From the NCBI GenBank assembly GCA_005239435.1, contig SZNP01000006.1:186001-250000 (forward strand): 64,000 bases of DNA. Direction: 5' to 3'. The position numbers and the translations under genes were made by a program. The stretch comes from Halorussus salinisoli. GTDB taxonomy: Archaea; Halobacteriota; Halobacteria; Halobacteriales; Haladaptataceae. Shown one piece after another: positions 52,785 through 61,241 of this stretch. The notes under the pieces were generated by a model, which searched no databases, was not told the origin of the DNA, and saw only the letters and a program-made list of their open reading frames with translations. Within the stretch, counting starts at the first letter, position 1, and each line of letters starts with the position of its first letter.

Positions 52785-53084
52785 CTATCGGCTCTCGCAC
52801 ACGGTGACCCGTCCGTCTCCCGTGACGGTGACCAGATACTCGTCGACGGAGAACTCGAACCGCCAGTGGTCGTCCGACGACCGGCGGTCGAAGAGCGCGT
52901 CGAGTGCTTCGAGGTCCACCGACTCGTACAGTCCGAGGTCACAACTGGTCGGGTCCACGTTCTCGGCCGTCGCAACGGCGTCGATAACCGTCTCGCTGAG
53001 CGACGCTTCCCCGCCGATGTCGTGACGAGTCTCGTAAGCGAGGTCTCGTTTCGTGTGCGGCCGATTACCGTCTGCTGTCGCCAT
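52785..53084 (-). CDS. HalOD1-type output domain protein
   Basis: The 99-residue protein resembles the haloarchaeal HalOD1 output domain: SLSETVIDAVATAENVDP, YESVDLEALDALFD, then a beta pair WRFEFSVDEYLVTVTGDGRVTVCE. Standalone copies are common and thought to act in signalling or gene control. ATG 53084 is chosen; an in-frame start 18 bases upstream is less likely because the AT-rich promoter-like CACATTAAAACC is just beyond it. Confidence 0.75.
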   Translation of the reverse strand: MATADGNRPHTKRDLAYETRHDIGGEASLSETVIDAVATAENVDPTSCDLGLYESVDLEALDALFDRRSSDDHWRFEFSVDEYLVTVTGDGRVTVCESR

Positions 53085-53158
53085 TGATACGAAATTTGGC
53101 ACTATCGCACATTAAAACCCGGCAGACGAGCGTCAGACAGACGAGAGAACTCGAAGCC

Positions 53159-55261
53159 TCACTCCTCCTCGCCGTGGAGTTCGAGTTCGGCCACGATTTC
53201 GAAGGGGTCGTCGTCCTTCCGAATCCCGTCGAGTATCTTGAACGCCTCGTCGGGCGCGAGGAAGTGGCTGGTGACGACCCGACCGAGGTCGGTGGGTCGG
53301 AGTCCGTCGATGAAGCCGTACTCCAGTAGCTTTCCGAGGGCGTGCTTGGTCGGAATCTCGCCGATCATCCGGTCGCCGAGTCGCTTGGCCTGCTTTCCGG
53401 CGACCGTGATGTTCGCCAGCGTCTCCTCGACCGCGGCGCTCTCGTCGTAGAGCGTCTGGACGTTCTCCATCTCGCCCTTCAGGAGTTTGAACGCCACCTC
53501 GTCCTCGGACATCTCCATGCTGTTGTGGTAGGCCGCGTCGGGTTCCACGAGGACGTACACCTTCCCGCGGTCGTGGTAGTCCGGGCGACCCGCCCGACCG
53601 AGCATCTGGTGGAACTCCTGTACGGAGAGCCACTCGATGCCCATGGCGAGCGTGTCGAAGATGACCTGCGAGGCCGGGAAGTCCACGCCCGCCGCGAGCG
53701 CGGCAGTCGTGACGACCGCCGCGAGGTCCTGGTCGGCGAACATTCGCTCGACCTTCTTCCGGCGGCCGTAGTCGAGTCCGGCGTGGTAGGGTGCGGAACT
53801 GTACTCCAACTGGCGGGAGATCTCGTGACACCGCCTCCGGGAGTTGGTGAAGATGATGGTCTGGCCCCGGTAGCCCTGCGAGGACTTGGTGTCGTACTCG
53901 CGCTTGACCAGTTTGTTCTCGATATCCGGCTTCTCCTTGCCGTCGGCGAAGGTGACGTGGCGTTCCAGCGGGACGGGCCGCTCTTCGAACTCCACGAGGT
54001 TGGCCTCCAGGGACTTGGCGAGGCTTGCGGGGTTGCCGACCGTCGCCGAGAGGTAGACCCACTGGGCACCGCCGTACTCGTCGCGCTTGCTCGCGCGCGT
54101 CTCGCAGTAGTGTTTGAGGCGCGCGATGAGACCGTCGAGGCGGTGACCGCGCTCCTGCTCCTTGAGGGTGTGGACCTCGTCGATGACGACGGTTCCGATG
54201 TCGCCCAAGTCCCGGCCGGTCCGGAGTGCGTGGTCGATGCCCTCGTAGGTGCCGACGATGACGTCGGCGCTGGGGTCGAAGGCGTGACCGTCGTCACGGA
54301 CCCGACTCGCGCCGACACGGATGGTCACGTCCACGAGGTCACCGTACTCGTCCTCGAAGTCCTCGTGCTTCTGGTTGGCGAGCGCCACGAGAGGGACGAG
54401 AAACAGCATCTTGCCCTGACCGTTCAGCACGCGGTCGATACCGGTCATCTCGCCGACCAGCGTCTTCCCGGTCGCGGTCGCACTCACGACCAGTTGGTCC
54501 TCGCCGTCGAGGAGTCCGTTCTGGACCGCGAGGCTCTGGACCGGGAGGAGTTCCTCGAAGCGGGGTTCCAGCAGGTTCTGGATGCCCGGATGGAGGTTCA
54601 GCGAATCGACTCGGATGTTGTCCACGTCCTCGACGTTCGCGCTTATCTCGTCGAACTTCGTGAGGTCGGGGTCGAGTTGCCCCTTGAGCAGGTTGGTGAT
54701 GCGTTCGAGGTCCTGCACGTCGAGCAGGAGGTCTTCGAGCCTGTCCTGGGCCTCGCGGGTGAGGTCGCCTCGGAACGAGAGTTCCCGCTCCAACTCCTCT
54801 TTCGCGCAGTCGGGGCAGATGTACTCGTCGCCCGCGTCGATGGCTGTCTCGCTCGTGATGGGCGAGTAGTGGCCGCTCGACGCGCAGAACCGACAGGTCC
54901 GGACCGCCTTCGCGTCGAGTTGGTAGGCGTCGAGCATCTCCTGTAACTCCTCGCGGCCCTGCGCGGAGGTCTGTTGAGAGATGCGGATGCGGTCGGCTCT
55001 GCGTGCGATTTCCACGAACTGGTCGGGGCTTCGTGGCTCCTCGCTCGTCCCGCGCTTGACGCGGAACTTCCCGGGGCGCGGCCCGGCGCTCGTCTCCTGC
55101 AGTTCGAGTTTGGCTCGGAAGACGCGCTCGTCGTCCCGGTTCACCACGGCGACGTAGTGACCGGACGACTCGTGGAGGAACAGCGCGTCCACCTGCGGGA
55201 CCTGCTTCGACACGTTCACGGGTAATAGCTCGCGGTATTTGAGCGGTTCGGAACCACGCAT
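53159..55261 (-). CDS. Ski2-like DEAD/DEAH-box helicase with N-terminal zinc domain
   Basis: The 700-residue superfamily 2 helicase begins with a domain of about 230 residues unique to this haloarchaeal group, including a zinc-type site C123-x2-C126...C149-x2-C152. Motif I is ATATGKT (261-267), motif II is DEVH (about 357), motif III is SAT, and motif VI is QMLGRAGRPDY. The helicase C region has AALAAGVDFPASQVIFDTL. It may process RNA or DNA structures (Hel308/Ski2 relative). The last residues (LELHGEEE) mark the end. A DUF5814-type gene at 60075 belongs to the family often linked with such helicases. Confidence 0.88.
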   Translation of the reverse strand: MRGSEPLKYRELLPVNVSKQVPQVDALFLHESSGHYVAVVNRDDERVFRAKLELQETSAGPRPGKFRVKRGTSEEPRSPDQFVEIARRADRIRISQQTSAQGREELQEMLDAYQLDAKAVRTCRFCASSGHYSPITSETAIDAGDEYICPDCAKEELERELSFRGDLTREAQDRLEDLLLDVQDLERITNLLKGQLDPDLTKFDEISANVEDVDNIRVDSLNLHPGIQNLLEPRFEELLPVQSLAVQNGLLDGEDQLVVSATATGKTLVGEMTGIDRVLNGQGKMLFLVPLVALANQKHEDFEDEYGDLVDVTIRVGASRVRDDGHAFDPSADVIVGTYEGIDHALRTGRDLGDIGTVVIDEVHTLKEQERGHRLDGLIARLKHYCETRASKRDEYGGAQWVYLSATVGNPASLAKSLEANLVEFEERPVPLERHVTFADGKEKPDIENKLVKREYDTKSSQGYRGQTIIFTNSRRRCHEISRQLEYSSAPYHAGLDYGRRKKVERMFADQDLAAVVTTAALAAGVDFPASQVIFDTLAMGIEWLSVQEFHQMLGRAGRPDYHDRGKVYVLVEPDAAYHNSMEMSEDEVAFKLLKGEMENVQTLYDESAAVEETLANITVAGKQAKRLGDRMIGEIPTKHALGKLLEYGFIDGLRPTDLGRVVTSHFLAPDEAFKILDGIRKDDDPFEIVAELELHGEEE

Positions 55262-55459
55262 TCGACGCTCGCCGGGACGATGTCGGGGAGTTCCCGCGGT
55301 GGTTCCAACCGCGGAAGACGAGTGGAAACGCGCCCATACGGGGGTTAAGCTCGGAATAACAATCGAGCCAGACCGTTATTCCGCCGATACTTCTCGGCAA
55401 CCGGCAAATAACAAAGGCTGCTTCGTGGTAAGCGCGGAGTGCGCACAGAACGACCAGAT

Positions 55460-55633
55460 ATGAGGGGGAGACACAACATGCGGTTACCCGAGCGGTTCGA
55501 CGAACAAGTGACGCTTGAAATCGAGGACGACGCGGACGGGAAGCCGACGGTCCGAATGCAGGACCAGTCGGCCACCGACGCGTGGATTTCCGCTGACATT
55601 CAGGCCCTCGTCTCGCTCCCGGAGTACGAATAA
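55460..55633 (+). CDS. Small acidic haloarchaeal protein (DUF7331-like)
   Basis: The protein has 57 residues from ATG 55460; an in-frame GTG at 55439 and ATG at 55478 are alternatives. It has an acidic core (DEQVTLEIEDDADGKPTVRMQ) and the motif DAWISADIQALVSL, recalling the DAWI motif of a small haloarchaeal family, DUF7331. Function is unknown. It converges on the cupin gene. Confidence 0.6.
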   Translation: MRGRHNMRLPERFDEQVTLEIEDDADGKPTVRMQDQSATDAWISADIQALVSLPEYE

Positions 55634-55685
55634 CGGGACTATCTCGCTACTTTTCGAGTCGCTGTCCGACGTTTCGAATCGCTCG

Positions 55686-56060
55686 CTACTCCACGAGTTC
55701 TATCTCGTCGTCGCCGTTCGGCACCGCACAGATGAACGCGCCGGGGTCGTCGCCCTCGTTGCGGTACCAGTGGACGACGCCCGCAGGGATGAGTAGCGAG
55801 TCGCCTTCGGTGACGGTGTACTCCTCGTCGCCGATGCCGACGGTGTACTCGCCGGAGAGGACGTACTGCTCGTGTTCGACCTCGTTGGTGTGTTCGGGCA
55901 CCGACGCGCCGGGGTCGAGTTCGAATCGCCGGATGGCGAAGTGCGGCGCGCCGTGGTCCTCGCTGACGAGGACGCCCTTCCGCATCCCTTCGGCCGCACC
56001 CACGTCTTCGTATTCGACCTCGTCGCTTCGGCGAATCAGTGGCTTGGTCTGCTGACTCAT
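55686..56060 (-). CDS. Cupin domain protein
   Basis: The 124-residue single-domain cupin has motif 1 PEHTNEVEHEQYVLSGEY (about 53-70), with three metal-ligand positions, and motif 2 LLIPAGVVHWYRNEG (about 88-102). Such proteins bind a metal and act as isomerases, dioxygenases or sensors, so no specific reaction is assigned. A TTTTTAC element centred 27 bases upstream of ATG 56060 suggests a leaderless message. The transposase TnpB gene ends 97 bases upstream on the same strand. Confidence 0.88.
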   Translation of the reverse strand: MSQQTKPLIRRSDEVEYEDVGAAEGMRKGVLVSEDHGAPHFAIRRFELDPGASVPEHTNEVEHEQYVLSGEYTVGIGDEEYTVTEGDSLLIPAGVVHWYRNEGDDPGAFICAVPNGDDEIELVE

Positions 56061-56122
56061 GCGGGTAGGTACGCGAGGGAGTCGTAAAAAGTTGCGTCGA
56101 ATCGGCAACCTGGCGGGCACGC

Positions 56123-56140
56123 GGAACTGGAGCGAGTTCC
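56123..56140 (-). other. Hairpin downstream of tnpB (possible element end / guide RNA part)
   Basis: GGAACT-CGCTCC-AGTTCC is a perfect 6-bp hairpin, 17 bases after the tnpB stop. IS200/IS605 elements have subterminal hairpins, and their omega RNA includes sequence at this end, so it may mark the right end. No target duplication is expected for this family, so the border cannot be fixed by eye. Confidence 0.4.
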
Positions 56141-56157
56141 AAAACAGACCGAGAATC

Positions 56158-57369
56158 TCAGTCCGACCGCGGAGCCTCGGAGATCTCCGCATACGGCGTA
56201 AAGCCGTCGTCGGGCGTCACGAGGCCCGACCGGAGCGCGCAGGCCGACGCACCCAGTCCACGCGAGGACAACGGCCCGCGCCGGACGCATCGGAACGCGA
56301 TGTTCTTGGCGGCGTTGTAGTCGTCGTGAGCCGACGCCTCGCACTTCAGGCACTCGAACTGGCGCTCGTCGAGATTCCGGTTCTGTGGGTGGGTGAACCC
56401 ACACTCCATACATCGCTGGCTGGTGTACTCCGGGTTCACTTCCACGACCGCGATTCCCTTCTCGGCGGCGCGGTACTGCACGAACGAGAGGAGTCGGTCG
56501 AACAACCACTCGTGGAGCGGCCCGGCTTCGGGGAGCAGGTCGTAGACTTCGCCGAGTTCGCCGAACGCGATGAGTTCGCAGTCGTATCGGTCGGCCTCGG
56601 CGACGATGCCGTTGGCCACCTCGTGGAGGCGCTGGCGGACGAACCGGTCGAGTCGGTTGCCCGTCTGTCGGAGGGTCCGGACCGCGCTTCTGGTGCCGGT
56701 GGCTTCGAGCGACGCCTGCACGCGCTCGAACTCCTCGCGTCGGTGGTTGAGTTCGCCCGTGTCGAAGAAGCGGGCGGTGCTGGTGACCGCGAGGTTCTCG
56801 ACGCCCAGGTCCACGCCGAGGACCGTCGCGCCCTCGGTCGGCGGGTCGATAGCGGGCTTCGGCGTCCGGAAGCCGAGGTGGAAGGTGAACTCCCCGTCGC
56901 GGTAGAAGAGCGTACTCTTGGCCGGCTCCCAGTCCTCGTCGTCGAGATATCGGGACTGGTAGCCGCCGTCGGCCGAGAGCTTCAGGTCACATCGGACGCG
57001 CTCGCCGGTCGTGGTGAGACTCACCGTCCGGTCGTCGAACACCGTCATCGTCCGGGTGTCGAACGCGACGGTCGGACTGGTGAACTCGGGCTTCTCGCCG
57101 TTTCGCTGGCTGGCGCGCTTGATCGCTTCGGCCGCGCGATGAGTCGCCAACACCGCGTGCTGGCTGCCCAGAGTGGTCTCCTCGCGCAAGCGGTCGTACG
57201 CGAGCTGTTGGACTTCGCTTCTCGTGTGACAGACACCCCACGCCTCGTTGACCGCGAGTTGGCAACCGCGTTTCCACTCTTCGACCAACTCCCGAAGCCG
57301 TGTGGCGTCCGTCGGAGACACGGAAAGTCCGGTGACTGCCGTTCGTCTGCAATATTCGGTGTCTGCCAC
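56158..57369 (-). CDS. tnpB: TnpB family RNA-guided endonuclease (IS200/IS605, IS1341-type solo)
   Basis: The 403-residue OrfB has a complete RuvC-like site: D187 in GVDLGVENLAV, E271 in IAFGELGEV, and Asp349/350 in AHDDYNAAKNIA. The zinc ribbon (C320-x2-C323, C340-x2-C343) is inserted as in active TnpB. The N-terminal wedge region is present and no frameshift is seen. No TnpA transposase is adjacent, so it cannot move alone. TnpB cuts DNA guided by omega RNA from its own 3' end, and may be retained for its own sake or used as a regulator. Confidence 0.88.
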   Translation of the reverse strand: MADTEYCRRTAVTGLSVSPTDATRLRELVEEWKRGCQLAVNEAWGVCHTRSEVQQLAYDRLREETTLGSQHAVLATHRAAEAIKRASQRNGEKPEFTSPTVAFDTRTMTVFDDRTVSLTTTGERVRCDLKLSADGGYQSRYLDDEDWEPAKSTLFYRDGEFTFHLGFRTPKPAIDPPTEGATVLGVDLGVENLAVTSTARFFDTGELNHRREEFERVQASLEATGTRSAVRTLRQTGNRLDRFVRQRLHEVANGIVAEADRYDCELIAFGELGEVYDLLPEAGPLHEWLFDRLLSFVQYRAAEKGIAVVEVNPEYTSQRCMECGFTHPQNRNLDERQFECLKCEASAHDDYNAAKNIAFRCVRRGPLSSRGLGASACALRSGLVTPDDGFTPYAEISEAPRSD

Positions 57370-57547
57370 GTTGTACGTCTGTGTCTCAGGGGACCTCTTG
57401 AATACTTTGGCTTGGCCGCAAGAGCTAAGTTAATCCGGTTGACGAGTCGGTGAAACCGGGTGGCGAGACCCGTCGCTCCTCGTTCGACCCGACCCGTCCG
57501 CTCCCGTCGCCCCCACTGTTAATAGTCTGCCACGGCAACGCACACGT

Positions 57548-58735
57548 ATGAGAAGTTTCACGGTCGGTCGGATATTCGGCATCCCCATCAAACTCGACCT
57601 GACGTTCTTGCTCATCCTCCCGGTGTTCGCGTGGCTCATCGGGTCACAGGTCGGACTCTGGGTCGACAACCTCAATCTGCTCTGGGGAACGGACCTCGAC
57701 CGGGTGGCACTCACCGAGGGCAATCTGGAGTGGATACTCGGGGCAGTCGCCGCCGTCGGGCTGTTCGTCGGCGTCGTCCTCCACGAACTCGGCCACTCCG
57801 TGGTGGCCATGCGGTTCGGGTTCCCCATCGAGTCCATCACGCTGTGGATATTCGGCGGTATCGCTCGCCTCACCGAACAGCCCGAAGACTGGAAGCAGGA
57901 GTTCTCCATCGCCATCGCGGGCCCCGTGGTCAGTATCGCGCTCGGGGTCGCCTCGTATCTCGCTCTCTTCGTCGTCCCCACCGGACTGCCGACCCTCCGG
58001 TTCCTCTTCGGCTACCTCGCGCTGATGAACCTCACGCTGGCGGCGTTCAACCTCCTACCCGGATTCCCGATGGACGGAGGCCGGGTCCTTCGTGCGCTTC
58101 TGGCCCGGAATCGACCGTTCTCAGACGCGACCCAAACCGCCGCGGAAGTAGGAAAACTGTTCGCCATCCTGCTCGGCTTGCTCGGCCTGTTCGGCGGTAA
58201 TCTCATCCTCATCGGTATCGCCTTCTTCATCTACATCGGCGCGACCAGCGAGGCCCAACAGACCGTGATGAACGCGGCGTTCGAGGACGTGCGCGTCCGC
58301 GACGTGATGACCTCCGCAGAGAATCTGAAGACGGTCACGCCGGACACCTCCATCACCGACCTCATGGAGACGATGTTCCGCCAGCGTCACACGGGCTACC
58401 CGGTCGTCGAGAACGGCGAACCCGTGGGGATGGTCACGCTCGACGACGCCCGGCAGGTGTCGGAAGTCGAGCGCGACGCCTACACCGTCGCCGACGTGAT
58501 GAGTAGCGACCTCAAGACGATCCCGGCCTCCGACGACGCGATGTCGGCGTTCGAGAAGCTCCAGCAACACGGAATCGGACGTCTGCTGGTCATCGACGCC
58601 GACGGCGAAATTGCAGGACTGGTCTCCCGGACCGACCTGATGACCGCCTTCGACATCATCCAGAAGAGCGGTCGCAGCGACCGAATCACGCCCGCCGAAC
58701 AGCCGGTGCAGGAGCGCGAACGGGCGTCTCGATAG
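57548..58735 (+). CDS. Site-2-type M50 metalloprotease with CBS pair
   Basis: The 395-residue intramembrane protease has its zinc site in VVLHELGHSVVAM (His79, Glu80, His83) and the third ligand in NLLPGFPMDGGRVLRAL (Asp176). About six helices fill residues 10-235. Two CBS domains (about 245-300 and 305-370) could sense adenine nucleotides and control cleavage, as in SpoIVFB-like archaeal rhomboid-independent proteases. The substrate is unknown. The next gene starts 1 base after its stop. Confidence 0.93.
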   Translation: MRSFTVGRIFGIPIKLDLTFLLILPVFAWLIGSQVGLWVDNLNLLWGTDLDRVALTEGNLEWILGAVAAVGLFVGVVLHELGHSVVAMRFGFPIESITLWIFGGIARLTEQPEDWKQEFSIAIAGPVVSIALGVASYLALFVVPTGLPTLRFLFGYLALMNLTLAAFNLLPGFPMDGGRVLRALLARNRPFSDATQTAAEVGKLFAILLGLLGLFGGNLILIGIAFFIYIGATSEAQQTVMNAAFEDVRVRDVMTSAENLKTVTPDTSITDLMETMFRQRHTGYPVVENGEPVGMVTLDDARQVSEVERDAYTVADVMSSDLKTIPASDDAMSAFEKLQQHGIGRLLVIDADGEIAGLVSRTDLMTAFDIIQKSGRSDRITPAEQPVQERERASR

Positions 58736-58736
58736 C

Positions 58737-59426
58737 ATGTGTGGCAGAACTTCGCTCTTCGCTCCGCCCGAACTCGTCGCCGAGCGATTCGACGCCGAAC
58801 CGGTCCGGCCGCTGGAACCCCGGTACAACGTCGCGCCCGGACAGGAACACCCCGTCGTCCGAAACGACAACGCCGACGCGATTCGGTTCCCGACGTGGGG
58901 ACTGGTCCCTCAGTGGGCCGACGGTTCGCCGTCGTCGGGTCACGTCAACGCCCGGGCCGAGACGCTGGCCGAGAAGCCGAGTTTCCGCGAAGTGTTCGCA
59001 GAGCGTCGGTGTCTCGTCCTCGCGGACGGCTTCTACGACTGGAAGGAGACCCCGACGGGCAAACAGCCCTACCGCATCGAGCGCGAGAACCGCGACCCCT
59101 TCGCCTTCGCAGGCCTGTGGGAACCGAGCGGAGACGGAGAGCGCGCGACTTTCACCATCGTAACCACCGAACCGAACGCCGTGGTCGAACCGGTCCACCA
59201 TCGGATGCCGGTCATCTTGGACCGCGAGGAGGAACGACGGTGGCTTCGCGGCGGCGAGGGGAACGACCCGGACGAACTCGCCGATTTGCTCGACCCCTAC
59301 CCCGCTTCCGAGATGCACGCTTATCCCGTATCGTCGGCGGTCAACGACCCCGAGAACGACGCTCCGGAGGTCGTCGAGGCGGTCGCGGCCGAAGAAGACG
59401 TGCAAACCGGACTCGACGAGTTTTGA
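58737..59426 (+). CDS. YedK/HMCES (SRAP) family abasic-site protein
   Basis: The 229-residue SRAP protein forms a covalent bond to abasic sites in single-stranded DNA through Cys2, exposed after Met removal (MCGRTSLF). Other conserved active-site residues are seen: N32 in RYNVAPGQ, NARAETLAEKPSFREVF (N71-E75), DGFYDWKE, and the His in VHHRMPVIL. It shields damage at replication forks. It starts 1 base after the M50 gene stop, giving translational coupling. Confidence 0.92.
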   Translation: MCGRTSLFAPPELVAERFDAEPVRPLEPRYNVAPGQEHPVVRNDNADAIRFPTWGLVPQWADGSPSSGHVNARAETLAEKPSFREVFAERRCLVLADGFYDWKETPTGKQPYRIERENRDPFAFAGLWEPSGDGERATFTIVTTEPNAVVEPVHHRMPVILDREEERRWLRGGEGNDPDELADLLDPYPASEMHAYPVSSAVNDPENDAPEVVEAVAAEEDVQTGLDEF

Positions 59427-59847
59427 AGCGGACCACCCCTTGGTTTCAGTTGGAGGTTCGAAGATAGAATCGGAGGAGAGAGAAATCCGTCGCGTCTACC
59501 GCGTAGAGCCGAAAGGAGATAGCGAGACTGTACGGCGTCCCGGAACGAGAACTTTCGTGGGAGGGTTGGTGACACGACGGCGGGAGGCCAGCCCGCCACC
59601 AGAGCCTCCGGCGTCGCCGGGGTCGGCCGTATGCTTGCACGCTCTGCGCCCAAGCCGCCGGGCGCATCTACGTCTAATGCCGGTTCGGGACTTTGTTATG
59701 GGCCGTGTTCCCGGTGGAAGGAGGCGGTTGTGACTCGTTTAGCAAGGGTCTGAATCGCGTTTAGACTCCTCGAACCCACGAGTCGGAGGCGTCGGAACGA
59801 CGACCGTTCACCCTACGCGGTACTCGCCGGTTTGCTCGCGGAAGAAG
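59427..59847. other. Intergenic region with strongly structured GC-rich core
   Basis: Frames on both strands here are Arg/Pro/Ser-rich and lack haloarchaeal acidic bias, so I do not call a gene. Between 59579 and 59665 there are three strong hairpins: GGCGGG/CCCGCC (59579-59597), CCGGC/GCCGG (59608-59620) and GCGCCC/GGGCGC (59646-59665). The region lies between the HMCES stop and tRNA-His (minus). It may be a structured RNA or the decayed end of a mobile element. Confidence 0.5.
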
Positions 59848-59921
59848 GTCCAGGTGCGAGAATCGAACCCGCGTCTCAGCCTCCACAAGGCTGAAGGATG
59901 GTCCACTACCCCAACCCGGAC
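59848..59921 (-). tRNA. tRNA-His (anticodon GUG) with encoded G-1
   Basis: On the minus strand the acceptor TCCGGGT pairs with ACCTGGA (one G-U). It is flanked by G at -1 (59921) opposite discriminator C73 (59848), the histidine identity pair. Anticodon stem CAGCC/GGCTG encloses loop TTGTGGA (anticodon GTG). The T arm is GCGGG-TTCGATT-CTCGC. CCA is not encoded and there is no intron. Confidence 0.93.
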
Positions 59922-60074
59922 ACGCACGTATGGGTAGTGGCCTCCACGTAAAATACGTTACGACTCCGAGCGATACTGGCAAATCGTCACAGACTCCAGT
60001 CGAAACCGAGGGGTAGAGCGTCCACTCGGACGACGACATCCTTTTCAGCGCCAGCACCCAATTACCGTCCAAGC

Positions 60075-60530
60075 GTGGCCGTCACCGACAAAATCTACGT
60101 CAAGAACCACCGCCAGATCGGCTCTCAGTTGGAGACCAACATCCCGAAGGGAGCCTTCAAAGGGGCGACCCTCGACATGCTGTTTCAGGGCGAGAACCTC
60201 GCGCAGTTGGACGACACGACACAAGAGCGCGTCCTCGACTTCGCGGAGGACTTCCTCGACTGCGACTGTCAGAGCAACCCTTACTGCGGGTGCGCCGAAC
60301 GAAAGTTCATGCGTTACCTCCTCGGTTTGCGCGAACAGGGGATGGGTCCCGAGGCTATCGTGGACGTGATGACCGACGACTACATGGTCTACGCCTACCC
60401 CGGTGACATCCTCTCGTTCCTCGACAACTCGGTCCGGACGCTCGAAGCAGTCGAGGAGTTGGCCGACGTGGAGGGCAACGACGAGATGGAGGCCGAGGCC
60501 CGACGGAAGAAGAAGCACCTCTCCGGGTAA
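60075..60530 (+). CDS. DUF5814-like haloarchaeal protein
   Basis: The 151-residue protein has an N-terminal beta part (VTDKIYVKNHRQIGSQLETNIPKGAF), then a cysteine cluster DCDCQSNPYCGCAERK (about 62-77) that could bind zinc. A helical part follows (FMRYLLGLREQGMGPEAIVDVMTDDYMVYAYPGDILSFLDNSVRTLEAVEELA). I recall this as the domain DUF5814, also found fused to haloarchaeal helicases. It starts with GTG; the conserved VTDKIYVK block begins at once. It converges on the ribbon-helix-helix gene. Confidence 0.75.
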   Translation: MAVTDKIYVKNHRQIGSQLETNIPKGAFKGATLDMLFQGENLAQLDDTTQERVLDFAEDFLDCDCQSNPYCGCAERKFMRYLLGLREQGMGPEAIVDVMTDDYMVYAYPGDILSFLDNSVRTLEAVEELADVEGNDEMEAEARRKKKHLSG

Positions 60531-60560
60531 GCGAGAGAGCGGTCACTTCACGTCCGGCGA

Positions 60561-60971
60561 CTACCCGATTCTGTAGGTGTCGTCGGTGTCGAGTTCGTCG
60601 TCGAGTTCCTCCAGGTGGACCACCTCCTCCACGTCGTCGCTCTCTTCGAGTTCCTGCTGGAGGTTGCTAACGTACTGCTTGTACTCCTGGAGTTGTTCGC
60701 GGAGGTGTTCGGCTTCCAGTTCGAGTCGCTCGTGTTCGCGGACGAAGCTCTTCGGGACCTCCACCTTGGGCGGGAACTCGGTGTCGTCTACCTCCTCGCC
60801 GAGTTCGCTCTCGGGGACGACTTTCACCCGGCCGTCGTGGGCCACCAGCAGGTCCACGTAGTCGCGGAACACCGCGGACAGCGAGAGGTCGCGCTCCTCG
60901 GCTATCTCCCGGAGCGTCTCGAAGGAGTCCTCGTTGACCCGGAACGAGATAGTTTTGTTCTTGTTACCCAT
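60561..60971 (-). CDS. Ribbon-helix-helix protein with C-terminal coiled coil
   Basis: The 136-residue protein has an N-terminal ribbon-helix-helix (NKTISFRVNEDSFETLREIAEERDLSLSAVFRDYVDLLV, about 4-42) typical of CopG/Arc DNA-binding dimers. A coiled coil (EHERLELEAEHLREQLQEYKQYVSNLQQEL, about 78-107) and an acidic tail follow. It likely binds DNA as a dimer held by the coil. Start 60971 (MGNKNKTISF) is preferred over an in-frame ATG 18 bases upstream. Targets are unknown. Confidence 0.85.
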   Translation of the reverse strand: MGNKNKTISFRVNEDSFETLREIAEERDLSLSAVFRDYVDLLVAHDGRVKVVPESELGEEVDDTEFPPKVEVPKSFVREHERLELEAEHLREQLQEYKQYVSNLQQELEESDDVEEVVHLEELDDELDTDDTYRIG

Positions 60972-61241
60972 CTTGGTGATAAGTCCCACGCGATGCTACT
61001 TAAGGATTGGTCAGACGACCGGGGCGACGTAGCCGAAGTGAAACGACGCGGACGAAACGCGACTAACCGGAACGGCCCTCTACGAGTTCCACGTACTTGA
61101 CTTTCGTCCCGATTCCGTTCGGCTGGGAATGCAGTAGCCCTTATTGAACGTCCAGACCGTATCGGCTAGCGTGATGATTCGAGAGAGACGCGTACGTTCT
61201 CCCGACCGACCGGAAGAACTGCGGAGACGGGAGGTGAGACG

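Noticed and set aside
59440-59733. Frame of 97 codons beside tRNA-His
   Set aside because: It is basic and Pro/Arg-rich and runs through hairpin DNA; RNA or remnant is more likely.
59848-59921. tRNA-His lacking an encoded G-1
   Set aside because: A first reading suggested T at -1, but proper alignment of the T stem and 7-bp acceptor puts an encoded G at -1 opposite C73.
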